Below are positions 8,645 to 17,174 of a DNA stretch of 64,000 nucleotides, piece after piece. The stretch is from NCBI RefSeq assembly GCF_018130545.1, contig NZ_JAFCKF010000003.1:186001-250000 (forward strand). Reading direction: 5' to 3'. The notes under the pieces are model-generated. The model searched no databases. It was not told where the DNA came from and saw nothing but the letters and a program-made list of their open reading frames with translations. Made by a program: the position numbers and the translations under genes. The stretch's first letter is position 1. Each line of letters starts with the position of its first letter. The DNA is from Bradyrhizobium tropiciagri (GTDB lineage Bacteria; Pseudomonadota; Alphaproteobacteria; Rhizobiales; Xanthobacteraceae).

Positions 8645-8914
8645 TTACGGGTAGTGCTCAAGGCGCCGGTCCGGCTTTTGCGGGCGGCTCGCGCCGACCG
8701 TGCCGCCATTGGCGGTGTCCCCCGGCTTTGCCGGGCGCGCGGCCCGCTCGATCGGCGGCCCGCCCTCGCTTGTCTTCCTCGTGTCGTTCAGCGCCTGGCC
8801 GGTGGTGGTGAGTTGGGCCGCCTGCCCGGTGCCGGCCGAAGGACCGGAGCTCTGCGCCAACACGGTCCCCGATAGCACCAGAGCCGCCATCAGTATCGCC
8901 GCGTTGACCGTCAT
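8645..8914 (-). CDS. Small secreted hypothetical protein
   Basis: An 89-residue protein from ATG 8914 (MTVNAAILMAALVLSG), preceded by a purine-rich stretch on the minus strand. A signal peptide ending near VLAQ is followed by a low-complexity hydrophilic region rich in Gly, Thr, Pro and Arg and ending RRLEHYP. An in-frame ATG at 8950 is possible but adds an un-signal-like prefix. Function unknown. Confidence 0.55.
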   Translation of the reverse strand: MTVNAAILMAALVLSGTVLAQSSGPSAGTGQAAQLTTTGQALNDTRKTSEGGPPIERAARPAKPGDTANGGTVGASRPQKPDRRLEHYP

Positions 8915-9105
8915 GGAGGGGGCTTTCTGCACATCAACTATGCACTGCAACGCGCCAGTACCGATCGCGTTCCAACGCCGGGGCAGCGCCGGCGTGATAG
9001 AGTTAACATCCGTCGCCGCCGAAGGCTTGGGCCGGCGCGATTACCGTCCCGCCGGATATGATCGCTCCCGCGGGGACGGCCCCAACCGGAGCCTACGAAA
9101 ACAAC

Positions 9106-9330
9106 ATGCAGCTTGTCTCCACCCTGACCTGCCCGGCCTGCGGCTTCGCCAAGGCCGAGACCATGCCGCCCGACGCCTGCCAGTTCTTCTACGACTGCGC
9201 GGGATGCGGCATTCGCCTCAAGCCCAGGTCCGGCGATTGCTGCGTGTTCTGCTCCTATGGCTCGGTGCCCTGCCCTCCGGTCCAGGCGGACGGAAAATGC
9301 TGCGGCGATGCCGCGTGTGGCGGCCAATGA
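9106..9330 (+). CDS. GDCCVxC-family Cys-rich protein
   Basis: A 74-residue protein from ATG 9106 with 12 Cys residues. It contains CPACGF near the N-terminus, CAGCGIRLKP in the middle and the signature GDCCVFCSYG, followed by VPCPP and a Cys-rich tail. This matches the GDCCVxC domain family, in which one Cys is sometimes replaced by selenocysteine; here all positions are Cys. Two zinc-ribbon-like CxxC pairs suggest metal binding. It lies at the edge of the copper cluster and converges on the CusF gene. An upstream in-frame ATG (9058) is less likely. Confidence 0.8.
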   Translation: MQLVSTLTCPACGFAKAETMPPDACQFFYDCAGCGIRLKPRSGDCCVFCSYGSVPCPPVQADGKCCGDAACGGQ

Positions 9331-9390
9331 TCGGCTGACGAACGGCGCGACCGGCATCGCGCGCCGAACGCCGCGACGCCGGTCATCGCC

Positions 9391-9693
9391 TCACTTCGTC
9401 TTCTGGATCGCGGTGACGGTGTAACCGCCGTCGCCCTCCTGGGCTTCGAACTTGACCTTGTCGCCGACCTTCACCTGCTTGAGCAGCGCGGGATCCTTGA
9501 CCCGGTAGACCATGGTCATCGGCTCATCCATGCCGAGGCTTTTGGCCGGGCCGTGCTTGAGCGTGATCTTGCCCGTGCCCTCGTCGATCTTCTTGACCTC
9601 GCCATTGATCGCTGCGGCCTGCGCGAACGTCCCGCCAAGTGTCAGCGCCAGCGCGACGGCGGCAGCGCCTGCAATCCGGATCATCCTGTTCAT
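9391..9693 (-). CDS. cusF: CusF-like periplasmic copper-binding protein
   Basis: A 100-residue protein from ATG 9693. After a signal peptide (MNRMIRIAGAAAVALALTL...AQA) comes a small OB-fold domain typical of CusF: GEVKKIDEGTGKITLKHGP, then MDEPMTMVYRVKD and VGDKVKFEAQEG. The Cu(I) ligands His (KHGP) and two Met (PMTM) are present; the Trp that stacks on copper in the E. coli protein is replaced by Met or Gly-Met. CusF hands Cu(I)/Ag(I) to the CusCBA pump. It follows the cupredoxin gene by 26 bp and is the last gene of the copper operon. Confidence 0.85.
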   Translation of the reverse strand: MNRMIRIAGAAAVALALTLGGTFAQAAAINGEVKKIDEGTGKITLKHGPAKSLGMDEPMTMVYRVKDPALLKQVKVGDKVKFEAQEGDGGYTVTAIQKTK

Positions 9694-9719
9694 CGTTGTC
9701 GTCCTTCTCGTTGTCCGTT

Positions 9720-10181
9720 TCATTTCACGATGACGCGGCCGGTCATCCCGTATTCGCGGTGATCGGGGATCAGGCAGGAATATTCGAACGTCCCGGCCTT
9801 GGTGAACTTCCAGACGATCTCCGCGCTCTTCTTCGGCGCCACGCGCACGCCGTTCGGATCGTCGTGCTCCATATGCGGGTGCTTCTTCATCACCTCCGCA
9901 TGCTTCAAATTCTCCTCCGTGGTCGCGAGCAGGAATTCGTGATCCTCGGTGCCGGCGTTCTTGATCACGAAGCGGATTTGTTCGCCGCGATTGACCTCGA
10001 TGCGGAACGGCGTGAACTCCATCTCCTTCATCTCGACCTCGACCGTGCGCGACGGCTTGCTGGGATCGCCGGGCTCGCCCGCCGAATAGGATTGGTGATC
10101 GTGTTTTTCGTGAGCGCGCGACGGCGCGGCGCTGATCGACAGCGCAAGGAGCGCGATGCCGATCGTCATGCGGCGGTTCAT
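9720..10181 (-). CDS. Cupredoxin (plastocyanin-like copper protein)
   Basis: A 153-residue exported protein from ATG 10181, with GGAG of the ATGGAGAATCC just upstream serving as ribosome binding site. A signal peptide ends near APSRA; the mature domain carries the blue-copper ligand pattern: His in TEDHEF, then Cys, His and Met in CLIPDHREYGM near the end. A His-rich insert (KKHPHMEHDD) may bind extra copper. Such cupredoxins accompany copper oxidases and carry electrons or copper. It is in the same minus-strand row as the multicopper oxidase (57 bp upstream) and CusF. Confidence 0.85.
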   Translation of the reverse strand: MNRRMTIGIALLALSISAAPSRAHEKHDHQSYSAGEPGDPSKPSRTVEVEMKEMEFTPFRIEVNRGEQIRFVIKNAGTEDHEFLLATTEENLKHAEVMKKHPHMEHDDPNGVRVAPKKSAEIVWKFTKAGTFEYSCLIPDHREYGMTGRVIVK

Positions 10182-10237
10182 TGGATTCTCCATTTGGTGT
10201 TTGATGCGTGCTTGTCGTCGGATGGCGTGTTGATCCG

Positions 10238-11593
10238 CTACATCTTCATTCCCTTCATCGATGGCTTGGCTTTTGGTTCAGGCGCGGCCGGCCGCTGCCG
10301 CGCGGGCTCGGCGGCCGGCGCGTCGACTTCATAGGCAACGGTGCCCGGCGGATAATTGTAGGGACCGGGATCGCTGTAATCGTCGCGGCCAAGCCCTTCG
10401 CGGATCTTCATCACTGTGAACATGCCGCCCATTTCGATCGGGCCGAACTGGCCCGTGCCGGTCATCATCGGCAGCGTGTTGTCAGGCGCGGGCATCTCCA
10501 TGTTGCCCATCGCCATCCCGGTCGACCCCATCACCATCGCGTCGGGCGCGAGCTTGCCGACCGCCTTCGCCAGATCCTGCCGCGACACGCCGATGAAATT
10601 CCTGACGTCGTGGCCCATCGCGTTCATGGTGTGGTGCGACTTGTGGCAGTGGAACGCCCAGTCGCCGGGATTGTCGGCGAGCATGTCGAAGGCCCTGACC
10701 GCACCGACCGGCACGTCGGTCGTTGTCTCCGGATATTGCGCGCTCTCCGGCACCCAGCCGCCGTCGGTGCACGTCACCTTGAAATTATGCCCGTGCACAT
10801 GGATCGGATGGTTGGTCATCGTCAGATTACCGATCCGCACCCGGATCCTGTCGCCGAGCCGGATCGGCATCGGATCGATGCCCGGATAGACCCGGCTGTT
10901 CCAGGTCCACATGTTGAAGTCGGTCATCTCGTTGACCTTCGGCAGGTACGTGCCGGGGTCGATCAGGTAGCTGCTCATGATGAAGACGAAATCGCGGTCG
11001 ACCGGGCGGAACGCCGGATCGCGCGGATGCACGATGAACATGCCCATCATCCCCATCGCCATTTGCACCATCTCGTCGGAATGCGGGTGATACATGAAGG
11101 TCCCGCTATGCTTCAGCTCGAACTCGTAGACGAAGGTCTTGCCCGGCTTGATGTGCGGCTGGTTCAGGCCGCCGACGCCGTCCATGCCTGCGGGCACGAT
11201 CATGCCGTGCCAGTGCACCGTGGTGTGTTCAGGCAATTTGTTGGTGACGAAGATGCGGACCTTGTCGCCCTCCACCGCTTCGATGGTCGGGCCCGGCGCC
11301 TGGCCATTGTAGCCCCACAGATTGGCCTTCATGCCGTCGGCGAATTCGCGCACCACGGGCTCGGCGACGAGATGGAATTCCTTCCAGTCGCCATTCATCC
11401 GCCACGGCAGCGACCAGCCGTTGAGCGTGACGACCGGCCGATAGTCCGGCCCGCTGGTCGGATGCAGCGGCGGCTGCATCACCGCCTTGTCCATGGTCGG
11501 TGCTTCGGGAATCGCGGCGGCCTGCACCCGGCCGCTGACTGCGCTCGCTGTCACCAGCGCCGCGCTGCCCAGGAATCCACGTCGTGAGAACAT
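10238..11593 (-). CDS. CopA-type multicopper oxidase
   Basis: A 451-residue periplasmic oxidase. The N-terminus is a Tat signal (SRRGFLG), expected for a protein that folds with copper before export. All copper-ligand motifs are present: HWHG (127-130), YHPH (168-171), HPIHVHGH (262-269) and HCHKSHHTMNAM (315-326). A Met-rich segment near residues 360-395 (MVMGSTGMAMGNMEM) and MKGMKM at the C-terminus probably bind Cu(I). The likely role is oxidation of Cu(I) to Cu(II) in the periplasm. It lies 12 bp after the TolC-like gene. Confidence 0.9.
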   Translation of the reverse strand: MFSRRGFLGSAALVTASAVSGRVQAAAIPEAPTMDKAVMQPPLHPTSGPDYRPVVTLNGWSLPWRMNGDWKEFHLVAEPVVREFADGMKANLWGYNGQAPGPTIEAVEGDKVRIFVTNKLPEHTTVHWHGMIVPAGMDGVGGLNQPHIKPGKTFVYEFELKHSGTFMYHPHSDEMVQMAMGMMGMFIVHPRDPAFRPVDRDFVFIMSSYLIDPGTYLPKVNEMTDFNMWTWNSRVYPGIDPMPIRLGDRIRVRIGNLTMTNHPIHVHGHNFKVTCTDGGWVPESAQYPETTTDVPVGAVRAFDMLADNPGDWAFHCHKSHHTMNAMGHDVRNFIGVSRQDLAKAVGKLAPDAMVMGSTGMAMGNMEMPAPDNTLPMMTGTGQFGPIEMGGMFTVMKIREGLGRDDYSDPGPYNYPPGTVAYEVDAPAAEPARQRPAAPEPKAKPSMKGMKM

Positions 11594-11605
11594 CAGCTGT
11601 CTCCC

Positions 11606-13027
11606 TTAATGATCGCCGCCAGCCGCCGGTGCGGCCGAAGCGACGGAAGATGGTGTCGATGGCGCGCCGGCCGAGCCGCCGCCGTTGATCGCGGTTTGCA
11701 GATCGGATTGCGCCAGCCAGAAGTCGCGTTTGGCGTCGATCGCCGCGCGCAGCGAGGCGAGCCGCTGCCGCGCTTCGGTCAGCAGCGCGAACACGTCGAC
11801 CTGCATGCTGGAGAAGCGCAGCTGCATCTCCTCGGTGATGATCTGCCGCAGCGGCAGCACCTCGCGCTGGTAGTGGCGCGCGATGTCGTAGGTCGAGCGG
11901 TAGACGCGGTAGGCGTCGCGCGCCTCGGAGCGGACGTTGATCGCCTTCTCGGTCAGGCGGTTCATCGCCTGCCGGTAGGTCTCGACCGCCTGCCGGACGC
12001 GCACCTCGCCGCCGTCGAAGATCGGAATCTGGAACTGGACGTCGAAGCCGCGCTCCTTGAACGGCGGGCCTTCGGGATCCTGCGTCCGTCTGTCGATGCC
12101 GGCGACGTCGAGCAGCGTGACGAAGCGCGTCGCCTCGGTGAGATCGAGCGCCTTGGCGAGTGCGACGATGTCCATCCGCGCGATCTGCAAATCGACGCGA
12201 TGACCGACCGCGGCGACCTCGATCGACGGCTGTTCGAGCGGTCGCTTCGGCAGTGTCGGCAGCTGGTTCGGAATCCGGAAGCCGAGATCGCCGTCCCACA
12301 ATCCGAGCAGGCGCGCCAGCCGCTCGCGCGCGCTCGCCGCGTTCTGCCGCGCGCTGGCGAGGTCGGCGGTGATCTCGGCGTAGAACACCTGCTCGCGGGC
12401 CTGGTCGAGCTTGTTCATGCCACCGGTCTCACCGAGCTTCTTGGCGAGCTGCGCGGTCGACTCGGCGGTGGCCTTGGCGTCGGTCAAAAGCGCGACCGTC
12501 TCGTTGGCCGCCACCGCCGCCACGTGACTGCGCCGCACCTCGGCAGCGAGCCGCAGGGTGGCGAGCGCGGCCTTGAGCTGCGCCTGCCGGAAACGCTCGC
12601 GCGCGATCTCGGAGCGGACCGGCAGCGTCGCCAGCACGAGGATGTCGCCGACCACCTGGCGCTCGACCTCGCTGGCACCGTTGCCGGTGATGCGGGAGAC
12701 CGAGAAGGTCGGGTTCGGCGGCAGGCTGTCGGCGACGAGATCCGTCTCCGCCAGCGCCAGCTCGTTATAGGCCGCCTGCAAGCCCTTGTTGTTCAGCAAC
12801 GCGACCTGCACGGCGGCATCTGCCGTCAAATTGCGCGTCAGCAGTCGCTTCACCGCGGCGTCGGCGGTGGCGGCTTCGTCCACTGAGCGAACGAAGGCGA
12901 CGTCCTTGCCGATCGCCTTCTCCGTCACTTCGGAGACGACGCCCATGCCGGTGTCGGGAGAAAATGAAGCGCAGCCCGCGAGCGCAGATGTCAGCAGCAG
13001 GATCGGCGCGATGGCCAGATGTCGCAT
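11606..13027 (-). CDS. TolC-family outer membrane channel (CusC-like)
   Basis: A 473-residue outer-membrane efflux protein. The signal peptide ends in the lipobox LAGC (residues 16-19), as in CusC-type channels. Two repeated long-helix regions (QVALLNNKGLQAAYNELALAE and AVGHRVDLQIARMDIVAL) mark the duplicated OEP domain. It should form the exit duct for the CusA/CusB pump encoded 1-4 kb away, though the gene belongs to a different transcript, with the multicopper oxidase. It follows a small lipoprotein gene by 9 bp. Confidence 0.88.
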   Translation of the reverse strand: MRHLAIAPILLLTSALAGCASFSPDTGMGVVSEVTEKAIGKDVAFVRSVDEAATADAAVKRLLTRNLTADAAVQVALLNNKGLQAAYNELALAETDLVADSLPPNPTFSVSRITGNGASEVERQVVGDILVLATLPVRSEIARERFRQAQLKAALATLRLAAEVRRSHVAAVAANETVALLTDAKATAESTAQLAKKLGETGGMNKLDQAREQVFYAEITADLASARQNAASARERLARLLGLWDGDLGFRIPNQLPTLPKRPLEQPSIEVAAVGHRVDLQIARMDIVALAKALDLTEATRFVTLLDVAGIDRRTQDPEGPPFKERGFDVQFQIPIFDGGEVRVRQAVETYRQAMNRLTEKAINVRSEARDAYRVYRSTYDIARHYQREVLPLRQIITEEMQLRFSSMQVDVFALLTEARQRLASLRAAIDAKRDFWLAQSDLQTAINGGGSAGAPSTPSSVASAAPAAGGDH

Positions 13028-13036
13028 GGCGCCCTC

Positions 13037-13348
13037 CTACCGGTCCGGTTTGGCTGGCGGCGTCACGCCGTCATTGCGCTCACGCCAGGGCAGCGGCGTC
13101 GCCGGACGCAGGCTCTCGTAGGGCGCGATCGTCGAGCGATAGCCGACGCCGGCCGTGCGCGCCGACGGATTGGCGGGATCGCCTGCGACGGCGACCGGCG
13201 GTCCGTCGGCCATGCAGCCGGCAAGCGGCGCGGCCGCGAGCATGGCAGCGGCCATCCGCCGCACGAATGTGGGTGGCGCGCGCCGGCCACGCCGGTAGCC
13301 AAAGCTGGTGGCCACGGCGGCGAGCCTCGCCCCGAGATGCGAAAACAT
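13037..13348 (-). CDS. Small lipoprotein of the copper operon
   Basis: A 103-residue protein with a lipobox PLAGC at residues 41-45, followed by a short Pro-rich mature part (AVAGDPANPSARTAGVGYRS). The start is uncertain: ATG 13348 gives a long basic prefix, whereas GTG 13264 would give a compact signal (VRRMAAAMLAAAPLAGC). It is 9 bp upstream of the TolC-like gene and probably co-transcribed. Function is unknown; small lipoproteins with this outline are recurrent companions of copper TolC genes. Confidence 0.65.
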   Translation of the reverse strand: MFSHLGARLAAVATSFGYRRGRRAPPTFVRRMAAAMLAAAPLAGCMADGPPVAVAGDPANPSARTAGVGYRSTIAPYESLRPATPLPWRERNDGVTPPAKPDR

Positions 13349-13425
13349 GGGTCTGTCCCGATCACTGGATGAATCACAGGCCTACGCACGCAAGCGCGCG
13401 GCGCAGCCACGATGTCAGCTCAGGA

Positions 13426-13899
13426 TCAGGCGATGGGGGGACGATAGTGCCGCGCAGGCGCCTCGCTGCGCAGGCTCTGAATGACCTCGGCGAGACGGGT
13501 CGCGATCGGGTGCAAGGGACCGGCGACCGAGGGAAGATCGGCCGGCAGCGCCGACACGCACATCAAGGCGCAGCACGGTCCCGGCATGGTCTTGCCGTCG
13601 TGGCTGTGCTTGGCGGGTTGTGCACCATCGGCCGCGTGATGCATATGCATGCCGCCGTGATCGTGGGCGGCATGATCGTGTGCAGTGCCATCGGCATGCA
13701 TCATCGGCATTGAGCCATCGTGCATGTGCTCCGCGACGGCCGGCTGGACCTCGTCGGTCAGGCACGGAAACGGTGCTCCGAGCGCGAGCGCAAACGACGG
13801 TGCGAGCACGCAGAACAGATAGGCCAGGATGATGGAACATCCCGCCCGCACCCGCCCTCGCCTGTTCAACCGCACCAACACCCGCTTGATCGCTCCCAT
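13426..13899 (-). CDS. His/Met/Cys-rich exported protein, CopL-like
   Basis: A 157-residue protein with a signal-anchor (AGCSIILAYLFCVLAP), a metal-binding-like centre rich in His, Met and Asp (HMHDGSMPMMHADG, HDHAAHDHGGMHMHHA) and a Cys motif PCCALMCV, ending in a Leu/Pro-rich part. It is the first gene of the minus-strand copper transcript that runs to CusF. This position and composition resemble CopL, the Cys/His/Met-rich leader of xanthomonad copper operons, but similarity is of style, not proven homology. A second gene of the same style leads the CusB-CusA transcript (19.1 kb). Confidence 0.7.
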   Translation of the reverse strand: MGAIKRVLVRLNRRGRVRAGCSIILAYLFCVLAPSFALALGAPFPCLTDEVQPAVAEHMHDGSMPMMHADGTAHDHAAHDHGGMHMHHAADGAQPAKHSHDGKTMPGPCCALMCVSALPADLPSVAGPLHPIATRLAEVIQSLRSEAPARHYRPPIA

Positions 13900-13948
13900 T
13901 CATCCGCGCGGCAAGCTAACCGCAAATCAGCCTGCTGCGCCATCACGT

Positions 13949-13965
13949 ATACCCCCTTAGGGTAT
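13949..13965. promoter_or_regulatory. CsoR-like copper operator palindrome
   Basis: ATACCCCCTTAGGGTAT is an almost perfect inverted repeat (ATACCC...GGGTAT) of the type bound by CsoR/RcnR-family metal repressors. It lies 50 bp upstream of the His/Met/Cys-rich gene that leads the copper oxidase transcript. No csoR gene is in the window, so the repressor would be elsewhere. Confidence 0.55.
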
Positions 13966-14006
13966 CGTTCATCCAGCCCAAATCGCAAGCAGGTTCCCTG
14001 TTCCGC

Positions 14007-17000
14007 TCACAACTGCGCTTGCTGTCGCGCGACGGCCACAGCGGCCTCTCGTTCCGGTACCTTCGCCCGGAGCTCGATGCCCTTCACGACGGCGAAGATC
14101 GCGGGAATCACAATCAGCGTCAGCAGTGTCGACGAGATCATCCCGCCGATCATCGGCACCGCGATGCGCTGCATGATCTCGGAACCGGTGCCGGTGCTCC
14201 ACATGATCGGCAACAGCCCGGCCATGATGGCGACCACCGTCATCATCTTCGGCCGGACCCGCTCGACCGCACCCTCGATGATCGCGAGATTGAGATCATC
14301 GGGGCCGACGGTGCGTCCCTCGGCGGCACGGCGCGCCGTGATGTCGGCCAGCGCGTGGTTGAGATAGATCAGCATCACGACGCCGGTCTCGGCGGCGACA
14401 CCGGCCAGCGCGATGAAGCCGACCGCGACCGCAACCGACAGATTGAAGCCGAGCGCCCACATCAACCAGAGCCCGCCGACCAGCGCGAACGGCAGCGACA
14501 GCATCACGATCATGGTCTCCGCCACCGAGCGGAAGTTGAGATAGAGCAAGAGGAAGATGATCAGAAGCGTCACCGGTACCACGATCTTCAGCCGCGCCGT
14601 GGCGCGCTCGAGATATTCGTACTGCCCGCTCCAGACCACATAGGTGCCGGGTGGGAACTGCACGCCGGCCTGCACCGCGCGCTGCGCATCCGCGACATAG
14701 CCGCCGAGATCGCGATCGCGGATGTCGACATAGATATAGGTCGCGAGCTGCCCGTTCTCGGTCCGGATCGTGGTCGGCCCGCGGCCGGGCTTGATATCGG
14801 CGACCTCGCCGAGCGGCACCGCGCCGCCCGCCGGCATCGGCACGAGGATGTCGCTCGCGATCGCGCCGGGATTGTCGCGCAGGTCGCGCGGATAGCGCAT
14901 GTTGACGGTGAAGCGCTGGCGTCCTTCCACCGTCGTGGTTACGCTTTGGCCGCCGAGCGCGGTCGCGATCGTGTCCTGCACGTCCTGCACCGCGATGCCG
15001 TAGCGCGACAACGCCTCGCGGTTCGGCGTGATCTCCAGATAGTAACCACCTAGACTACGCTCGGCATAGGCCGACGAGGTGCCGGGCACGCCCTTCACGA
15101 CCTGCTCGACCTGGCGCGCGAGCTTGTCGATCACGGCAAGATCAGGGCCGATCACCTTGACGCCGACCGGCGTCCGGATCCCGGTCGACAGCATGTCGAT
15201 CCGCGCCTTGATCGGCATGGTCCAGGCGTTGGAGACGCCGGGGAATTGCAGCGCCTTGTCCATCTCGGCGATCAGGCCGTCGAGCGTAAGACCGGCGCGC
15301 CACTGCTCCTTCGGCTTGAGGTTGACGACGGTCTCGAACATCTCCGACGGCGCCGGATCGGTCGCAGTCGCTGCGCGGCCGGCCTTGCCGTAGACCGAGA
15401 CGACCTCCGGAAAGCTCCTGATGATGCGATCCTGCATCTGCAACAGCTCGGCGGCCTTGGTCACCGAAATCCCCGGCAGCGTGGTCGGCATATAGAGCAG
15501 CGTGCCTTCGTTGAGATCGGGCATGAACTCGGTACCAAGTTGCCGGGCCGGCCAGACCGTGGCGGCGACGGCGCCGAACGCGAGCAGGATCACCAACGTC
15601 TTGGCTCGCAGCACACCGTTGATGACGGGACGATAGATCCAGATCAGGAAGCGGTTGATCGGATTCCTGTGCTCGGGAATGATCCTGCCGCGGACGAAGA
15701 TCACCATCAGCGCCGGCACCAGTGTCACCGACAACAGCGCCGCCGCCGCCATCGCGAACGTCTTGGTGAATGCGAGCGGCGAGAACAGCCGGCCCTCCTG
15801 TGATTCCAGCGTGAAGATCGGCATGAACGACACGGTGATGATCAGCAGGCTGAAGAACAGCGCCGGCCCCACCTCTGCCGCCGCCTCGATCAGGATCGCG
15901 ACCCGCGGCCGGCCGGGCTCGGCCCGCTCCAGATGCTTGTGCGCGTTCTCGATCATCACGATCGCCGCATCGATCATGGCGCCGATCGCGATCGCGATGC
16001 CGCCGAGGCTCATGATGTTGGAGCCGATGCCGAAAAACTTCATCGCGCCGAACGCCATCAGCACGCCGACCGGCAGCATCAGGATCGCGACCAGCGCGCT
16101 GCGGACATGCAGCAGGAACACGATGCAGACCAGCGCCACCACGACGCTCTCCTCGAACAGCGTGCGCTTCAGCGTCTCGATCGCCGCATAGATCAAATTG
16201 GAGCGGTCATAGACCGGCACGATCTCGACCGATTTCGGCAGGCTGGTCGCGATCTCCTTGAAGCGCTTCTTGACGTTCTCGATCACGTCGAGCGCGTTGA
16301 CGCCGAAGCGCTGCAGCACGATGCCGCTGGCCACCTCGCCCTCGCCGTTGAGCTCTGCGATGCCGCGCCGCTCGTCAGGGCCGAGCTCGACGCGGGCGAC
16401 GTCGCGCAGCAGCACCGGCGTGCCGTTGTCGGCCTTCAGCACGATATTGCCGAGGTCGTTGATGTCCTTCAAATAGCCCTTGCCGCGGATCACATATTCG
16501 AACTCGGAGAGCTCGACCGTGCGGCCGCCGACATCGGCGTTGCTGGCGCGGATCGCATCGCGCATCCGCTGCATGGTGATGCCGCGGTCGCGCATGCGCT
16601 GCGGATCGAGGATCACGTTGTACTGCTTGACGAAGCCGCCGACGCTCGCGACCTCGGCGACGCCTTCCGCCCTGGCCAGCGCGAATTTCAGGTTCCAGTC
16701 CTGAATTGTGCGGGTATCAGCCAGATTGAGCTGCTTCGACATCACGGCATACTGGTAGACCCAGCCGACGCCGGTCGCGTCGGGACCGATCGTCGGCGAC
16801 ACGCCTGCAGGTAACCGTGCCGCCGCGCCATTGAGGAATTCAAGCACGCGCGAGCGTGCCCAGTAGATGTCCGTGCCGTCCTCGAAGATGACATAGACAA
16901 AGGAGACGCCGAAGAATGAGAATCCGCGCACCACCTTCGACTTCGGCACCGTCAGCATCGCCGTGGTCAGGGGATAGGTGACCTGGTCCTCGATCACCTG

Positions 17001-17174
17001 CGGCACCTGGCCGGGATATTCGGTGTAGACGATCACCTGGGTGTCGGAGAGATCGGGGATCGCATCGAGCGGCAGATGCAGCAACGCGTAGAGGCCGGCG
17101 GCCGCCGCAAAGCCGGTGCCGAACAGCACCAGCAGCAGATTGCGCGCTGACCAGGCGATGATGCGCGCGATCAT
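14007..17174 (-). CDS. cusA: CusA/CzcA-family RND heavy-metal efflux pump
   Basis: A 1055-residue inner-membrane proton antiporter of the heavy-metal efflux (HME) branch. Expected features are present: N-terminal helix (ARNLLLVLFGTG), the HME signature in the transmembrane part (GAMIDAAIVMIENAHKH near residue 405), large periplasmic loops and a second block of helices near 860-1030. The segment MPIKARIDMLSTGIRTPVG near residue 650 carries the Met/charged residues typical of the copper/silver path. It overlaps the adaptor gene by 4 bp (ATGA) and its end is 100 bp from the CsoR-like site. Confidence 0.92.
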   Translation of the reverse strand: MIARIIAWSARNLLLVLFGTGFAAAAGLYALLHLPLDAIPDLSDTQVIVYTEYPGQVPQVIEDQVTYPLTTAMLTVPKSKVVRGFSFFGVSFVYVIFEDGTDIYWARSRVLEFLNGAAARLPAGVSPTIGPDATGVGWVYQYAVMSKQLNLADTRTIQDWNLKFALARAEGVAEVASVGGFVKQYNVILDPQRMRDRGITMQRMRDAIRASNADVGGRTVELSEFEYVIRGKGYLKDINDLGNIVLKADNGTPVLLRDVARVELGPDERRGIAELNGEGEVASGIVLQRFGVNALDVIENVKKRFKEIATSLPKSVEIVPVYDRSNLIYAAIETLKRTLFEESVVVALVCIVFLLHVRSALVAILMLPVGVLMAFGAMKFFGIGSNIMSLGGIAIAIGAMIDAAIVMIENAHKHLERAEPGRPRVAILIEAAAEVGPALFFSLLIITVSFMPIFTLESQEGRLFSPLAFTKTFAMAAAALLSVTLVPALMVIFVRGRIIPEHRNPINRFLIWIYRPVINGVLRAKTLVILLAFGAVAATVWPARQLGTEFMPDLNEGTLLYMPTTLPGISVTKAAELLQMQDRIIRSFPEVVSVYGKAGRAATATDPAPSEMFETVVNLKPKEQWRAGLTLDGLIAEMDKALQFPGVSNAWTMPIKARIDMLSTGIRTPVGVKVIGPDLAVIDKLARQVEQVVKGVPGTSSAYAERSLGGYYLEITPNREALSRYGIAVQDVQDTIATALGGQSVTTTVEGRQRFTVNMRYPRDLRDNPGAIASDILVPMPAGGAVPLGEVADIKPGRGPTTIRTENGQLATYIYVDIRDRDLGGYVADAQRAVQAGVQFPPGTYVVWSGQYEYLERATARLKIVVPVTLLIIFLLLYLNFRSVAETMIVMLSLPFALVGGLWLMWALGFNLSVAVAVGFIALAGVAAETGVVMLIYLNHALADITARRAAEGRTVGPDDLNLAIIEGAVERVRPKMMTVVAIMAGLLPIMWSTGTGSEIMQRIAVPMIGGMISSTLLTLIVIPAIFAVVKGIELRAKVPEREAAVAVARQQAQL

